DNA of 7,879 bases from an uncultured Gemmatimonadota bacterium (GTDB lineage: Bacteria; Gemmatimonadota; Gemmatimonadetes; Gemmatimonadales; Gemmatimonadaceae): the NCBI GenBank assembly GCA_946479995.1, contig CAMLIU010000058.1:1-7879 (forward strand), read 5' to 3'. This document shows, in pieces, positions 1-6,705 of this stretch. The position numbers and the translations under genes were made by a program. The notes under the pieces were generated by a model that worked only from the letters and a program-made list of their open reading frames with translations, did not search any database and had not been told where the DNA came from. Numbering within the stretch: the first letter of the stretch is position 1; every line of letters starts with the position of its first letter.

Positions 1-537
1 GCGAAGGGATCGCAGCGTGTCGTCGTACGCACCCGCGGTCGTGCCGCCCACTCGGCATATCCGGACCTCGGCGTGTCGGCCATCGAGCCGATGCTGGCGC
101 TGCTCCCGACCGTGCATTCGCTACCGCTGCCCACCGATCCGGTGCTCGGGAAGACGACGGTGAACATCGGCACCATCCGTGGCGGGACGGAGGCCAACAT
201 CATTCCCGCGCTGTGCGAGTCCGAGCTCATGTTCCGGCTCGTCGGCGACGTGACTCCGCTCCGCGAGGCGATCACTCGCTGGGCCGACGGAAAGGCGGAG
301 CTCGAGTGGGGATCGCACATCCCGGCGCAGCACTTCCACGTGATCGACGGATTCGAGACCGCGCCCGTGGCGTACACGACGGACATCCCGCTGCTCAGCC
401 GCTGGGGAACGCCGCTGCTCTTCGGGCCAGGCTCCATCCACGTGGCCCACACGCTGGAGGAGTACGTGGACGTGGACGAGCTCCGCGCGGCGGTGGAATC
501 CTACGAGCGCATCGCGCGCAGCCTGCTGCAGTCATGA
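1..537 (+). CDS. M20-family metallo-amidohydrolase, C-terminal part (candidate succinyl-DAP desuccinylase)
   Basis: The reading frame is open from base 1 and ends at TGA 535-537, so this is the last 178 codons of a gene that starts upstream. The visible part begins inside the dimerisation (lid) domain. The GRAAHSAYPDLG segment near codons 13-24 carries the conserved His (codon 49-51) that in M20 enzymes reaches across the dimer to the active site. Further on come GTIRGGTEANIIP, and then FGPGSIHVAHTLEEYVDVDE, whose His in 'VAHT' (448-450) fits the C-terminal zinc ligand. Family knowledge: M20 enzymes hydrolyse N-acyl amino acids with one or two zinc ions in the cytoplasm. The 'GPGxxxxAHTxxEYV' ending resembles ArgE/ACY1/CPG2-type members more than classical DapE. 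The position directly ahead of asd-lysC-dapBAD suggests the DapE step (removal of succinate from N-succinyl-LL-DAP), but that is inference from context. N-acetylornithine deacetylase or a general peptidase remain possible. The N-terminal catalytic half, with the other metal ligands, is outside the window. Confidence 0.85.
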   Translation, partial: AKGSQRVVVRTRGRAAHSAYPDLGVSAIEPMLALLPTVHSLPLPTDPVLGKTTVNIGTIRGGTEANIIPALCESELMFRLVGDVTPLREAITRWADGKAELEWGSHIPAQHFHVIDGFETAPVAYTTDIPLLSRWGTPLLFGPGSIHVAHTLEEYVDVDELRAAVESYERIARSLLQS

Positions 538-1610
538 GCGCGCGAACCTCGATGGAGCGGATTCCCGTCGCCGTGCTCGGCGCCACGGGCGCGGTCGGGC
601 AGATGTTCATCCGGCTGCTCGCGGACCACCCGTGGTTCCGGCTCGCCGAAGTGGCCGCTTCGGAGCGGTCGGCAGGGCGACGCTATGCCGAGGCGGCCCA
701 CTGGATCGGCGCCGACCAGGTTCCCGACTCCGTGCGCGGGATGACCGTGCTGGCGTGCGACCCAGCGGCCGTCACCGCGCCAATCGTATTCTCGGCGCTG
801 GATGCCTCGGTCGCTCGCGAGGTGGAAGCCGCCTTCGCCCGCGCCGGCCGCCTCGTGCTCAGCAACGCGAAGAGCTTCCGGATGGACGACGACGTGCCCC
901 TCGTCATACCGGAAGTGAACGCTGATCACCTCGCGCTTCTCGACGTGCAGCGCCGCACGCGCGGATGGTCCGGTGCCATCGTCACGAACGCGAACTGCTC
1001 CTCCATCGTGGCCGTGATGGCGCTGGCGCCGTTGCACCGGGCCTTCGGCATCACGAGGATGTTCGTGAGCACCATGCAGGCGGTGTCGGGAGCGGGCTAC
1101 CCGGGCGTGGCGTCGCTGGACATCCTCGGCAACGTGATCCCCTTCATCAAGGACGAGGAGGGGAAGATCCAGACCGAGATCCTCAAGATGCTCGGCACCC
1201 TGGATGGCGAGCGCGTGGTGCCGGCCCCCACGCGCATCAGTGCGCACGCCAACCGCGTTCCGGTGGAGAACGGCCACACGATCTGCATGTCGCTCGACTT
1301 CGAGCGCCCGGTCACTCCGGGAGAGGCGATCGCCGTCATGCGCGAGTGGAGCGGAGACGAGGCGTGCCGCGGCCTTCCCAGCGCGCCCGATCGTCCCCTC
1401 GTCGTGACCGACGAGCCGGACCGGCCGCAGCCCCGTCGCGACGTGGACCGCGGAGGCGGCATGACGGTCACCGTGGGGCGCGTGCGCGAGGATCCCCTGT
1501 TCTCCATCAAGCTCGTCGCGTCCGGGCACAACACGGTGCGCGGCGCCGCCGGCGCGTCCGTGCTCAACGCCGAGCTGCTCGTGGCCAGCGGGCGGGCGGG
1601 CGCCCGGTGA
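534..1610 (+). CDS. asd: Aspartate-semialdehyde dehydrogenase, archaeal/fungal type
   Basis: Reduces L-aspartyl-4-phosphate to L-aspartate-4-semialdehyde with NADPH, the branch point to DAP/lysine and to homoserine (Met, Thr). The product is 358 aa. The N-terminal dinucleotide-binding GATGAVGQ lies at residues 16-23. The catalytic Cys is in NANCSS at residue 155, followed by SGAGYPG (185-191). The likely catalytic His is in NRVPVENGHT at residue 248. The RPQPRRD segment (from about 297) and HNTVRGAAG (from 332) are both hallmarks of the family. The SGAGYPGV and NRVPV-x2-GHT patterns place it with archaeal and fungal Asd rather than the E. coli type. ATG 534 overlaps the previous stop as ATGA and has no clear ribosome-binding site, so expression probably depends on coupled re-initiation. 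ATG 552 is an alternative start that would still keep the nucleotide-binding motif. The stop overlaps lysC by 4 bases. The frame stays open upstream to about 213, but that part lies inside the M20 gene and reads as Arg-rich shadow sequence. Confidence 0.96.
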   Translation: MSARTSMERIPVAVLGATGAVGQMFIRLLADHPWFRLAEVAASERSAGRRYAEAAHWIGADQVPDSVRGMTVLACDPAAVTAPIVFSALDASVAREVEAAFARAGRLVLSNAKSFRMDDDVPLVIPEVNADHLALLDVQRRTRGWSGAIVTNANCSSIVAVMALAPLHRAFGITRMFVSTMQAVSGAGYPGVASLDILGNVIPFIKDEEGKIQTEILKMLGTLDGERVVPAPTRISAHANRVPVENGHTICMSLDFERPVTPGEAIAVMREWSGDEACRGLPSAPDRPLVVTDEPDRPQPRRDVDRGGGMTVTVGRVREDPLFSIKLVASGHNTVRGAAGASVLNAELLVASGRAGAR

Positions 1611-2974
1611 TCGTCTGCAAGTTCGGAGGCACCTCCGTCGGCGATGCGGAAGCCATCACCCGCGCTGCGGGCATCATCGCCACTCGGCGCGATCGTGATC
1701 CCGTCGTCGTGGTGAGCGCGCTCGGCGGCGCGACCAACGAGCTGCTCCGCATCGCCGAGCAATCCGCCCGCGGGCAGCTCATCGGCGCGCTGCGCGGCGT
1801 TGAGGGCCTGCGCGAGCGGCACCTCGAGCAGACGGAGAAGCTCCTCGCCGGCCACGACGAGGCGATCGAGGTGGCCACGGAGCTGTCGGCGATGTTCGAC
1901 GAGCTGGCATCGCTTGCCGAGGCGCTCAATACGCTCGGCGACCTGACCCCCCGCTCGCTCGACGCCATCGCCTCGCTGGGCGAGCAGCTCTCGTCGGTGC
2001 TGGTCGTCGCTGCGTTCCGAAAGCTCGGGCTTCCCGCCGAGCACCTGGACGCGCGCCAGGTCATGATCACCGACGGCGCGCACACGCGCGCCGAGCCGCA
2101 GGTGGATGCCATCAGCGAGGCGGCGCAGCGCCTGGTGATGCCGATGGTGCGGGCGGGACGCATTCCGGTCATGGGCGGCTTCATCGGATCGGTGCAGGGC
2201 ACCGGTGTCACCACCACGCTCGGCCGCGGCGGGTCGGACTACAGCGCGTCGCTCGTCGGCGCGGCGCTGCAGGCGGAAGCGATCGAGATCTGGACCGACG
2301 TGGATGGCATGCTCACCGCCGACCCGCGGGTCGTCCCTGCGGCGAGGCTGATCGAGCGTGTCGGCTTCGAGGAGGCGTCCGAGCTCGCGTCGTTCGGCGC
2401 CAAGGTGCTGCATCCGAACACGATTGCGCCCGCTGTGATGCGCGGGATTCCCGTGTGGGTGTTGAACTCCCGCCGGCCCGAGGGCACGGGGACGCTGATC
2501 ACCTTCGACGCGCCGCGGCGCAACGTCACCGCCATCGCCGGCAAGACAGGCGTGACGGTGGTGAAGGTGCGCAGCCCGCGCATGCTCCTCGCCGAGGGGT
2601 TCATGCGCGCGCTGTTCGATGTGTTCGCGCGGCACCACACCTCCGTCGACGTCGTGTCCACTTCCGAAGTGAGCGTCTCCGTCACGATCGACGACGCATC
2701 GCGACTCGAGGCGCTCGTCGTGGACCTGCGCGCGCTGGGCGACGTGTCCATCGAGCGCAACCGGGGGATCGTCTCCATCGTCGGCAGCTCCCTCAGCGAG
2801 GGCGGCGCTGCCATGTCCACCGCACTGTCGGCCATCGGCGGGCTGCGCGTGCACATGCTGTCGCTCAGCGCGAGCGGCATCAACCTCACCATCGTCCTCG
2901 ACGGCGACCAGGTGGCGCCGGTGATGCAGCGACTGCACGCCGCCTTCTTCGAACCTGAGGGAGCGAGCGCATGA
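1607..2974 (+). CDS. lysC: Aspartate kinase, monofunctional, lysine-sensitive LysC type
   Basis: Phosphorylates L-aspartate with ATP, the committed step of the aspartate family pathway. The product is 455 aa, close to E. coli LysC (449 aa), with no homoserine dehydrogenase fused. The amino-acid kinase domain covers about residues 1-300: KFGGTSVGD (5-13, with Lys5 the likely catalytic lysine), LGEQLSS (Glu126), GRGGSDYSA (206-214) and WTDVDGMLTADPR (229-241). The remainder, about 312-455, is a tandem ACT regulatory region. It contains SVDVVSTSEVSVSVTID, which closely matches the E. coli LysC lysine-binding segment. Residues that I recall as sites of feedback-resistant E. coli mutations (T344, S345, T352) correspond to Thr352, Ser353 and Thr360 here, so lysine inhibition is likely retained (inference). 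The start is GTG 1607, placed by the KFGGTS motif four codons in; it overlaps the asd stop as GTGA. No good Shine-Dalgarno precedes it, only a G-rich run. The frame is open further upstream, but that is the shadow of asd. Confidence 0.97.
   Translation: MIVCKFGGTSVGDAEAITRAAGIIATRRDRDPVVVVSALGGATNELLRIAEQSARGQLIGALRGVEGLRERHLEQTEKLLAGHDEAIEVATELSAMFDELASLAEALNTLGDLTPRSLDAIASLGEQLSSVLVVAAFRKLGLPAEHLDARQVMITDGAHTRAEPQVDAISEAAQRLVMPMVRAGRIPVMGGFIGSVQGTGVTTTLGRGGSDYSASLVGAALQAEAIEIWTDVDGMLTADPRVVPAARLIERVGFEEASELASFGAKVLHPNTIAPAVMRGIPVWVLNSRRPEGTGTLITFDAPRRNVTAIAGKTGVTVVKVRSPRMLLAEGFMRALFDVFARHHTSVDVVSTSEVSVSVTIDDASRLEALVVDLRALGDVSIERNRGIVSIVGSSLSEGGAAMSTALSAIGGLRVHMLSLSASGINLTIVLDGDQVAPVMQRLHAAFFEPEGASA
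2957..2963 (+). promoter_or_regulatory. Ribosome-binding site of dapB
   Basis: GAGGGAG ends 7 bases before ATG 2971, within the last codons of lysC. It is the clearest Shine-Dalgarno among the overlapping starts of this operon and favours ATG 2971 over the in-frame ATG at 2980. Confidence 0.7.
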
Positions 2975-3675
2975 CCACGATGCCGATCGCCATCGTCGGC
3001 CTCGGCAGGATGGGCCACGCCGTGGAGCAGCTTGCGCCGGAGCGGGATTTCCGCGTGGTGGCGCGGATCGGCCGCGGAGGAGAGGTCACGCCGGCCTCGC
3101 TCCACGGTGCCGCGGTGGCGATCGAGTTCACGGAGCCGTCCGCTGCCGTGGCCAACATTCGTGCCTGCCTTGCTGCCGGCTGTCCGGTGGTCACGGGTAC
3201 CACTGGCTGGTACGCCGACCTCCCCTCGCTGAGGGAAGAGGTGGCAGCACGCCGGGGTGCCCTGCTCGCCGCGCCGAACTTCTCGCTCGGCGTCGCCGTC
3301 TTCTCGCGCCTCGTGGAAGAGGCGTCACGACGGTTCTCTGCGCTCCCCGGGTTCGATGCCCACCTCGTGGAGATTCATCATGCTGCCAAGAAGGACGCCC
3401 CGTCGGGTACCGCCACGGCGCTTGCGCGCGTGGCAGAGGCGGCAAGTGGGACTCCTTTGCCGATCACCAGCGTGCGTACCGGATCGGTGCCCGGCACGCA
3501 TGAGGTGATCTTCGACGCCCCGTTCGAGCAGGTGCGACTGGTGCACGAGGCGCGCGACCGTCGCGTGTTCGCCGAAGGCGCGCTCACCGCGGCCCGGTGG
3601 ATCATCGGGCGCCAGGGCATATTTACCATGGACGACGTGATCGCCTCCTCTCACCCCTCGACCTCCCAGCGATGA
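2971..3675 (+). CDS. dapB: 4-hydroxy-tetrahydrodipicolinate reductase, short form
   Basis: Reduces the DapA product (4-hydroxy-tetrahydrodipicolinate, HTPA) to tetrahydrodipicolinate with NAD(P)H. The product is 234 aa, against about 270 in E. coli. The Rossmann loop GLGRMG is at residues 10-15, FTEP lies near 50, and GTTGW is at 76-80. The family signature EIHHAAKKDAPSGTA starts at 135, with His136/His137 and Lys140 aligning with E. coli H159/H160 and K163. The C-terminal GIFTMDDV is typical. The shortening lies mainly between the Rossmann loop and FTEP, where about 30 residues present in the E. coli enzyme are missing; all catalytic motifs remain, so this is a compact natural form and not a damaged gene. 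The segment after the second beta strand reads ARIGRGG, without the acidic residue that grips NADH ribose in E. coli (E38), so NADPH may be preferred (inference). ATGA overlaps join it to lysC upstream and dapA downstream. Confidence 0.96.
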   Translation: MTTMPIAIVGLGRMGHAVEQLAPERDFRVVARIGRGGEVTPASLHGAAVAIEFTEPSAAVANIRACLAAGCPVVTGTTGWYADLPSLREEVAARRGALLAAPNFSLGVAVFSRLVEEASRRFSALPGFDAHLVEIHHAAKKDAPSGTATALARVAEAASGTPLPITSVRTGSVPGTHEVIFDAPFEQVRLVHEARDRRVFAEGALTAARWIIGRQGIFTMDDVIASSHPSTSQR

Positions 3676-4559
3676 GCGATACCAGGCTGACCGGCTGTGG
3701 CACCGCCCTCGCGACCCCCTTTACCTCAGGCGGGGCGCTCGACGAGCGCGCCCTTCGCGCCCTGGTGGACTGGCAGATCGATGAGGGGATCGATTTTCTG
3801 GTGCCCTGCGGCTCGACGGGGGAGGCGGCGACGCTGAGTGTGAGTGAGCATCGCCGGGTGGTGGAGATCACCGTTGAACAGGCGCGCGGCCGCGTACCGG
3901 TCGTAGCGGGGGCGGCGTCCAACGACACGGCGAAGGCGATCGCGCTGTCCAAGGAGATGGAGGCGCTCGGCGCGACGCACCTCCTGCATTCGTCGCCGAT
4001 GTACAACAAGCCGCCGCAGCGCGGCATCGTCGCCCACTTCCGCGCAATCGCCGACGAGGTGGGCATCCCGATCGTGCTGTACAACGTTCCCGGGCGGACG
4101 GCGAGCAACGTGGAGGCCGCCACCACCCTCGAGCTCGCGCGGCACCCGCGCATCACCGCAGTGAAGGAGGCGTCGGGTCTCCTCCCGCAGATCTCCGACA
4201 TCATCGTCGGCCGGCCGGAGGGATTCACTGTGCTGTCGGGTGACGACGAGCTCACCCTGCCGATCCTCGCGCTCGGCGGCGATGGACTCGTGTCCGTGAT
4301 CTCCAACGTCGCCCCGCGTCTCACCGCCGAGCTGGTGCGACTGGCCCGGGCGGGGAGGTTCGAGAAGGCGCGCGATATCCATCATCGCCTGCTGCCATGG
4401 ATGCGTGCGGCGTTCATCGAGTCCAACCCGATACCGGTGAAGGCAGCGTTGAACATGATGGGCCGGATGGACAACCGGCTGCGCCTTCCGCTCGTGCCCC
4501 TGGCCGAGAACAGGTCTGCCGCGGTGCGCGCGGCCCTCGAGCGTGCGGGAGTGCTGTGA
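3672..4559 (+). CDS. dapA: 4-hydroxy-tetrahydrodipicolinate synthase
   Basis: Condenses pyruvate with aspartate-4-semialdehyde through a Schiff base, the first step committed to DAP/lysine. The product is 295 aa, a normal length for this TIM-barrel lyase. Visible residues: GSTGEAATL with Ser48-Thr49 (E. coli T44-T45), SPMYNKPPQ with Tyr111 (E. coli Y107), YNVPGRT with Tyr137 (E. coli Y133) and Arg142 (E. coli R138), and AVKEASG with the Schiff-base Lys165 (E. coli K161). Two positions differ from E. coli: the proton-relay Thr is Ser, and the residue before Tyr111 is Met rather than Tyr. Hydroxyl chemistry is kept, so I expect an active enzyme. ATG 3672 overlaps the dapB stop (ATGA) and has no visible ribosome-binding site. 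The reading frame extends upstream to 3597, but that is dapB in another frame. The E. coli lysine-binding site was not traced in detail. Confidence 0.97.
   Translation: MSDTRLTGCGTALATPFTSGGALDERALRALVDWQIDEGIDFLVPCGSTGEAATLSVSEHRRVVEITVEQARGRVPVVAGAASNDTAKAIALSKEMEALGATHLLHSSPMYNKPPQRGIVAHFRAIADEVGIPIVLYNVPGRTASNVEAATTLELARHPRITAVKEASGLLPQISDIIVGRPEGFTVLSGDDELTLPILALGGDGLVSVISNVAPRLTAELVRLARAGRFEKARDIHHRLLPWMRAAFIESNPIPVKAALNMMGRMDNRLRLPLVPLAENRSAAVRAALERAGVL
4547..4551 (+). promoter_or_regulatory. Ribosome-binding site of dapD
   Basis: GGGAG ends 4 bases before GTG 4556, inside the last codons of dapA. The spacing is slightly short but it supports the GTG start, and the first Met codon of the frame lies about 80 codons further in. 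Confidence 0.5.
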
Positions 4560-5434
4560 GCAGGCGATCATCCGTCATCGACCAGGAGTTCGCGGCACGT
4601 ATCCTCGGTTACGCCGAGACCCCCGCGGGCCAACCGGTACATCCTGATGCCGAGCAGGTCGTGGAAACGCTGCTCGACGCACTGGAACGAGGCGAGGTCC
4701 GCGCCGCGGAGCGTGACGCCGAAGGCCGCTGGCATGCCGTCGCCTGGGTAAAGCGGGGAATCCTGCTCGGCTTCCGCGTGGGGCGCATTGTCGAGATGTC
4801 CATCGGCGGCCATCATGGCGAGCCGCGCTTCGCCTTCTTCGACAAGCACACATTTCCGCCGCAGCCACTCGGTCTCCAGAGCGGGGCGCGCATCGTTCCC
4901 GGAGGGACCGCGGTGCGGCGGGGCGCGCACCTCGCGCCTGGTGTGGTCTGCATGCCGCCCAGCTACGTGAACGTCGGCGCCTGGGTGGGATCGGGGACGA
5001 TGGTCGACTCGCATGCCCTCGTCGGCTCGTGTGCCCAGATCGGGGAGCGCGTGCACCTGAGCGCTGCCGCACAGGTGGGCGGCGTCCTCGAGCCGGTGAA
5101 CGCCGCGCCGGTAATCGTCGAGGACGACGTCCTCGTCGGCGGAAATTGCGGGGTTTACGAGGGAACCGTGGTGAGGAAGGGGGCCGTACTCGGCGCCGGT
5201 GTGGTGCTCACGCGCGGAACACCGGTGTACGACCTCGTACACGAGCGCGTATACCGCGGCACCGCCGAGCAGCCGCTGGAGATTCCCGAGGGGGCCGTCG
5301 TGGTACCGGGCGCGCGACGTGTGGCCGCCGGGTGGGGCGCCGAGCAGGGGCTGTCCCTGCAGACGCCCGTGATCGTGAAGTACCGCGACGAGCGCACCGA
5401 CATCGCCACGGCGCTGGAAGGATGGCTCCGCTGA
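4556..5434 (+). CDS. dapD: 2,3,4,5-tetrahydropyridine-2,6-dicarboxylate N-succinyltransferase
   Basis: Transfers succinyl from succinyl-CoA to tetrahydrodipicolinate, which defines the succinylase branch of DAP synthesis. The product is 292 aa (E. coli 274). An N-terminal helical domain (about 1-100) is followed by a left-handed beta-helix of hexapeptide repeats (about 105-235). The segments PPSYVNVGAWVGSGTMVD, VGSCAQIGERVHLS and VGGVLEP are nearly identical in pattern to E. coli DapD. Asp151 in GTMVD and Glu202 in VYEG fit the active-site Asp and Glu (E. coli D141 and E189). After VEDDVLVGGNCGVYEG the C-terminal half differs from the enterobacterial form (GAGVVLTRGTPVYDLV, then IPEGAVVVPGAR) and resembles what I remember from Bacteroidetes/Chlorobi-type DapD. 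GTG 4556 overlaps the dapA stop as GTGA. Because an acetyl-type homologue (DapH) is shorter and lacks the SCAQIG/GGVLEP pattern, the succinyl assignment is favoured. It implies that a DapE activity is needed, which fits the upstream M20 gene. Confidence 0.96.
   Translation: MSRRSSVIDQEFAARILGYAETPAGQPVHPDAEQVVETLLDALERGEVRAAERDAEGRWHAVAWVKRGILLGFRVGRIVEMSIGGHHGEPRFAFFDKHTFPPQPLGLQSGARIVPGGTAVRRGAHLAPGVVCMPPSYVNVGAWVGSGTMVDSHALVGSCAQIGERVHLSAAAQVGGVLEPVNAAPVIVEDDVLVGGNCGVYEGTVVRKGAVLGAGVVLTRGTPVYDLVHERVYRGTAEQPLEIPEGAVVVPGARRVAAGWGAEQGLSLQTPVIVKYRDERTDIATALEGWLR
5416..5421 (+). promoter_or_regulatory. Purine-rich ribosome-binding site at the aroA start
   Basis: GGAAGG lies in the last codons of dapD. 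It abuts ATG 5422 with no spacer, which is too close for normal initiation, but stands 9 bases before an in-frame CTG at 5431 that overlaps the dapD stop as CTGA. It therefore bears on which start is used. Confidence 0.45.
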
Positions 5435-6705
5435 GCGACTCCGAGCTGCACGTCGCCGGCGAGCTGCGGGTGCCGGGCGACAAGTCCATCTCGCACCGCG
5501 CCCTCATTGCCGCGACCCTCGCCGAGGGGCGCTCGCGGGTGCGTGGCATCCTGCCGTCGGCCGACGTTCACTCCACCGCCGGCGTGCTGCGCTCGCTCGG
5601 CGCCGACATTCCCGCCCTCGATGCGGCGATGGAGGTGGAGGGGCTGGGGCTGCACGGGCTGCGCGCGCCCAATACCGATCTGGATTGCGGAAACAGCGGC
5701 ACCTCCGCGCGCCTGCTGGCAGGCGTGGTCGCGGGATCGGGACTGACCGGACGCTTCGTCGGAGATGCGAGCCTCAGCCGGCGCCCGATGCGACGGGTCA
5801 AGCTGCCGCTGGAGCAGATGGGCGCCCGCGTCGAGCTCCCCGAGCATGGCGGGCTGCCGATGATCGTGCACGGCGCGAAGCTCCACGACGTGGAACTGCA
5901 CAGCGAGATCGCGAGCGCCCAGGTGAAGAGCTGCATCCTGCTCGCCGCGCTCACGGCGGGGGTCGAGGCGACGGTGCGCGAGCCCTCGCGCTCGCGCGAC
6001 CACACCGAGCGCATGCTCGCCGCCATGGGCGCGGAAGTGTGGACGAACGACGAAGCCGTGCTGCTCTTTCCCACGGCGCGCCTCTCGGCCCTCGACCTCG
6101 AGGTGCCGGGCGATCCGTCGTCGGCGTCCTTCTTCGCCGCGCTCGCTGCCGTCGCCGGCTCGGGCGAGCTGCTGCTCCGGCACGTGGGCGTGAACGAGAC
6201 GCGCACGGGATTCTTCGCGGCGCTGCGCGAGATGGGCGCATCGATCACCCTCGAGGATTCGGTGCGCGAAAGCGGTGAATGGGTGGCCGACGTGCACGTA
6301 TCCGCCGGTGCGACTCTGCGCGGCGTCACCATTGGCGGCGAGGCGATCCCCACGCTCATCGACGAGCTGCCGCTGCTCGCCTGTCTCGCCGCCTACGTGG
6401 AGGGCGAGACGCGGGTGACCGGCGCCGCCGAGCTTCGCGTGAAGGAGAGCGACCGGATCGCCGTCGTCGTCTCCAACCTGCGGGCGATCGGCGCCGACGC
6501 CGAGGAGCTGCCCGACGGATTCGTCGTGCGCGGCACGGCGCCGAGGCTCTCCGGACCTGTCGCGACGCACGGCGACCACCGCATGGCGATGGCGTTCGGG
6601 ATCCTCGGTGCGCTTCCCGGGAACGAGATCGTCGTGGACGACCCGGGATGCGTGTCGGTGTCCTACCCCGGGTTCTGGGCCGACCTGGAGCGCGTCGTCT
6701 CGTGA
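5422..6705 (+). CDS. aroA: 3-phosphoshikimate 1-carboxyvinyltransferase (EPSP synthase), class II-like
   Basis: Joins phosphoenolpyruvate to shikimate-3-phosphate to give EPSP, the sixth step of the shikimate pathway. From ATG 5422 the product is 427 aa, the same as E. coli AroA. Motifs: PGDKSISHRA (Lys21, Ser22, Arg26), GNSGTSAR (Asn91, Arg97), GDASLSRRPM, SAQVKS (165-170), SRDHTERML (Arg192, Glu196), IDELP with the likely catalytic Asp314, RVKESDRI (Lys341, Arg345) and GDHRMAMAF (384-392). GDKS, SAQxK and RDHTE are class II signatures. The position that is Ala100 in the glyphosate-insensitive CP4 enzyme appears to be Gly here (NSGT), so tolerance cannot be assumed. ATG 5422 overlaps dapD by 13 bases. 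CTG 5431 would give a 4-base CTGA overlap like every other junction and places GGAAGG at good spacing, removing only three residues. The aroA stop overlaps cmk (GTGA). The open frame upstream to 5029 is Arg-rich shadow sequence of dapD. Confidence 0.96.
   Translation: MAPLSDSELHVAGELRVPGDKSISHRALIAATLAEGRSRVRGILPSADVHSTAGVLRSLGADIPALDAAMEVEGLGLHGLRAPNTDLDCGNSGTSARLLAGVVAGSGLTGRFVGDASLSRRPMRRVKLPLEQMGARVELPEHGGLPMIVHGAKLHDVELHSEIASAQVKSCILLAALTAGVEATVREPSRSRDHTERMLAAMGAEVWTNDEAVLLFPTARLSALDLEVPGDPSSASFFAALAAVAGSGELLLRHVGVNETRTGFFAALREMGASITLEDSVRESGEWVADVHVSAGATLRGVTIGGEAIPTLIDELPLLACLAAYVEGETRVTGAAELRVKESDRIAVVVSNLRAIGADAEELPDGFVVRGTAPRLSGPVATHGDHRMAMAFGILGALPGNEIVVDDPGCVSVSYPGFWADLERVVS

Noticed and set aside
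213..533. N-terminal extension of asd reaching back into the M20 gene
   Set aside because: The extension is Arg-rich out-of-frame translation of the M20 C terminus; the Asd fold begins at the ATG overlapping the M20 stop.
73..537. A short independent M20-like gene starting at GTG 73
   Set aside because: The frame is open to base 1 and the conserved GRAAHSAYP motif lies upstream of 73, so the gene continues beyond the window.
965..1606. Large N-terminal extension of aspartate kinase
   Set aside because: It overlaps the catalytic half of asd in another frame and has Arg-rich, low-complexity content; KFGGTS normally lies within the first ten residues.
1097..2938. Long minus-strand open frame (613 codons) opposite asd and lysC
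   Set aside because: It lies fully antisense to two clear enzymes, is rich in Arg, His and Gly with no recognisable motif, and is expected from G/C-rich codon use on the other strand.
5029..5421. N-terminal extension of AroA
   Set aside because: It is the dapD hexapeptide region read in another frame; AroA from 5422 already has the full family length.
5155..6579. Long minus-strand open frame (474 codons) opposite dapD and aroA
   Set aside because: Antisense shadow of well-supported genes; low-complexity His/Arg/Gly-rich translation with no domain pattern.
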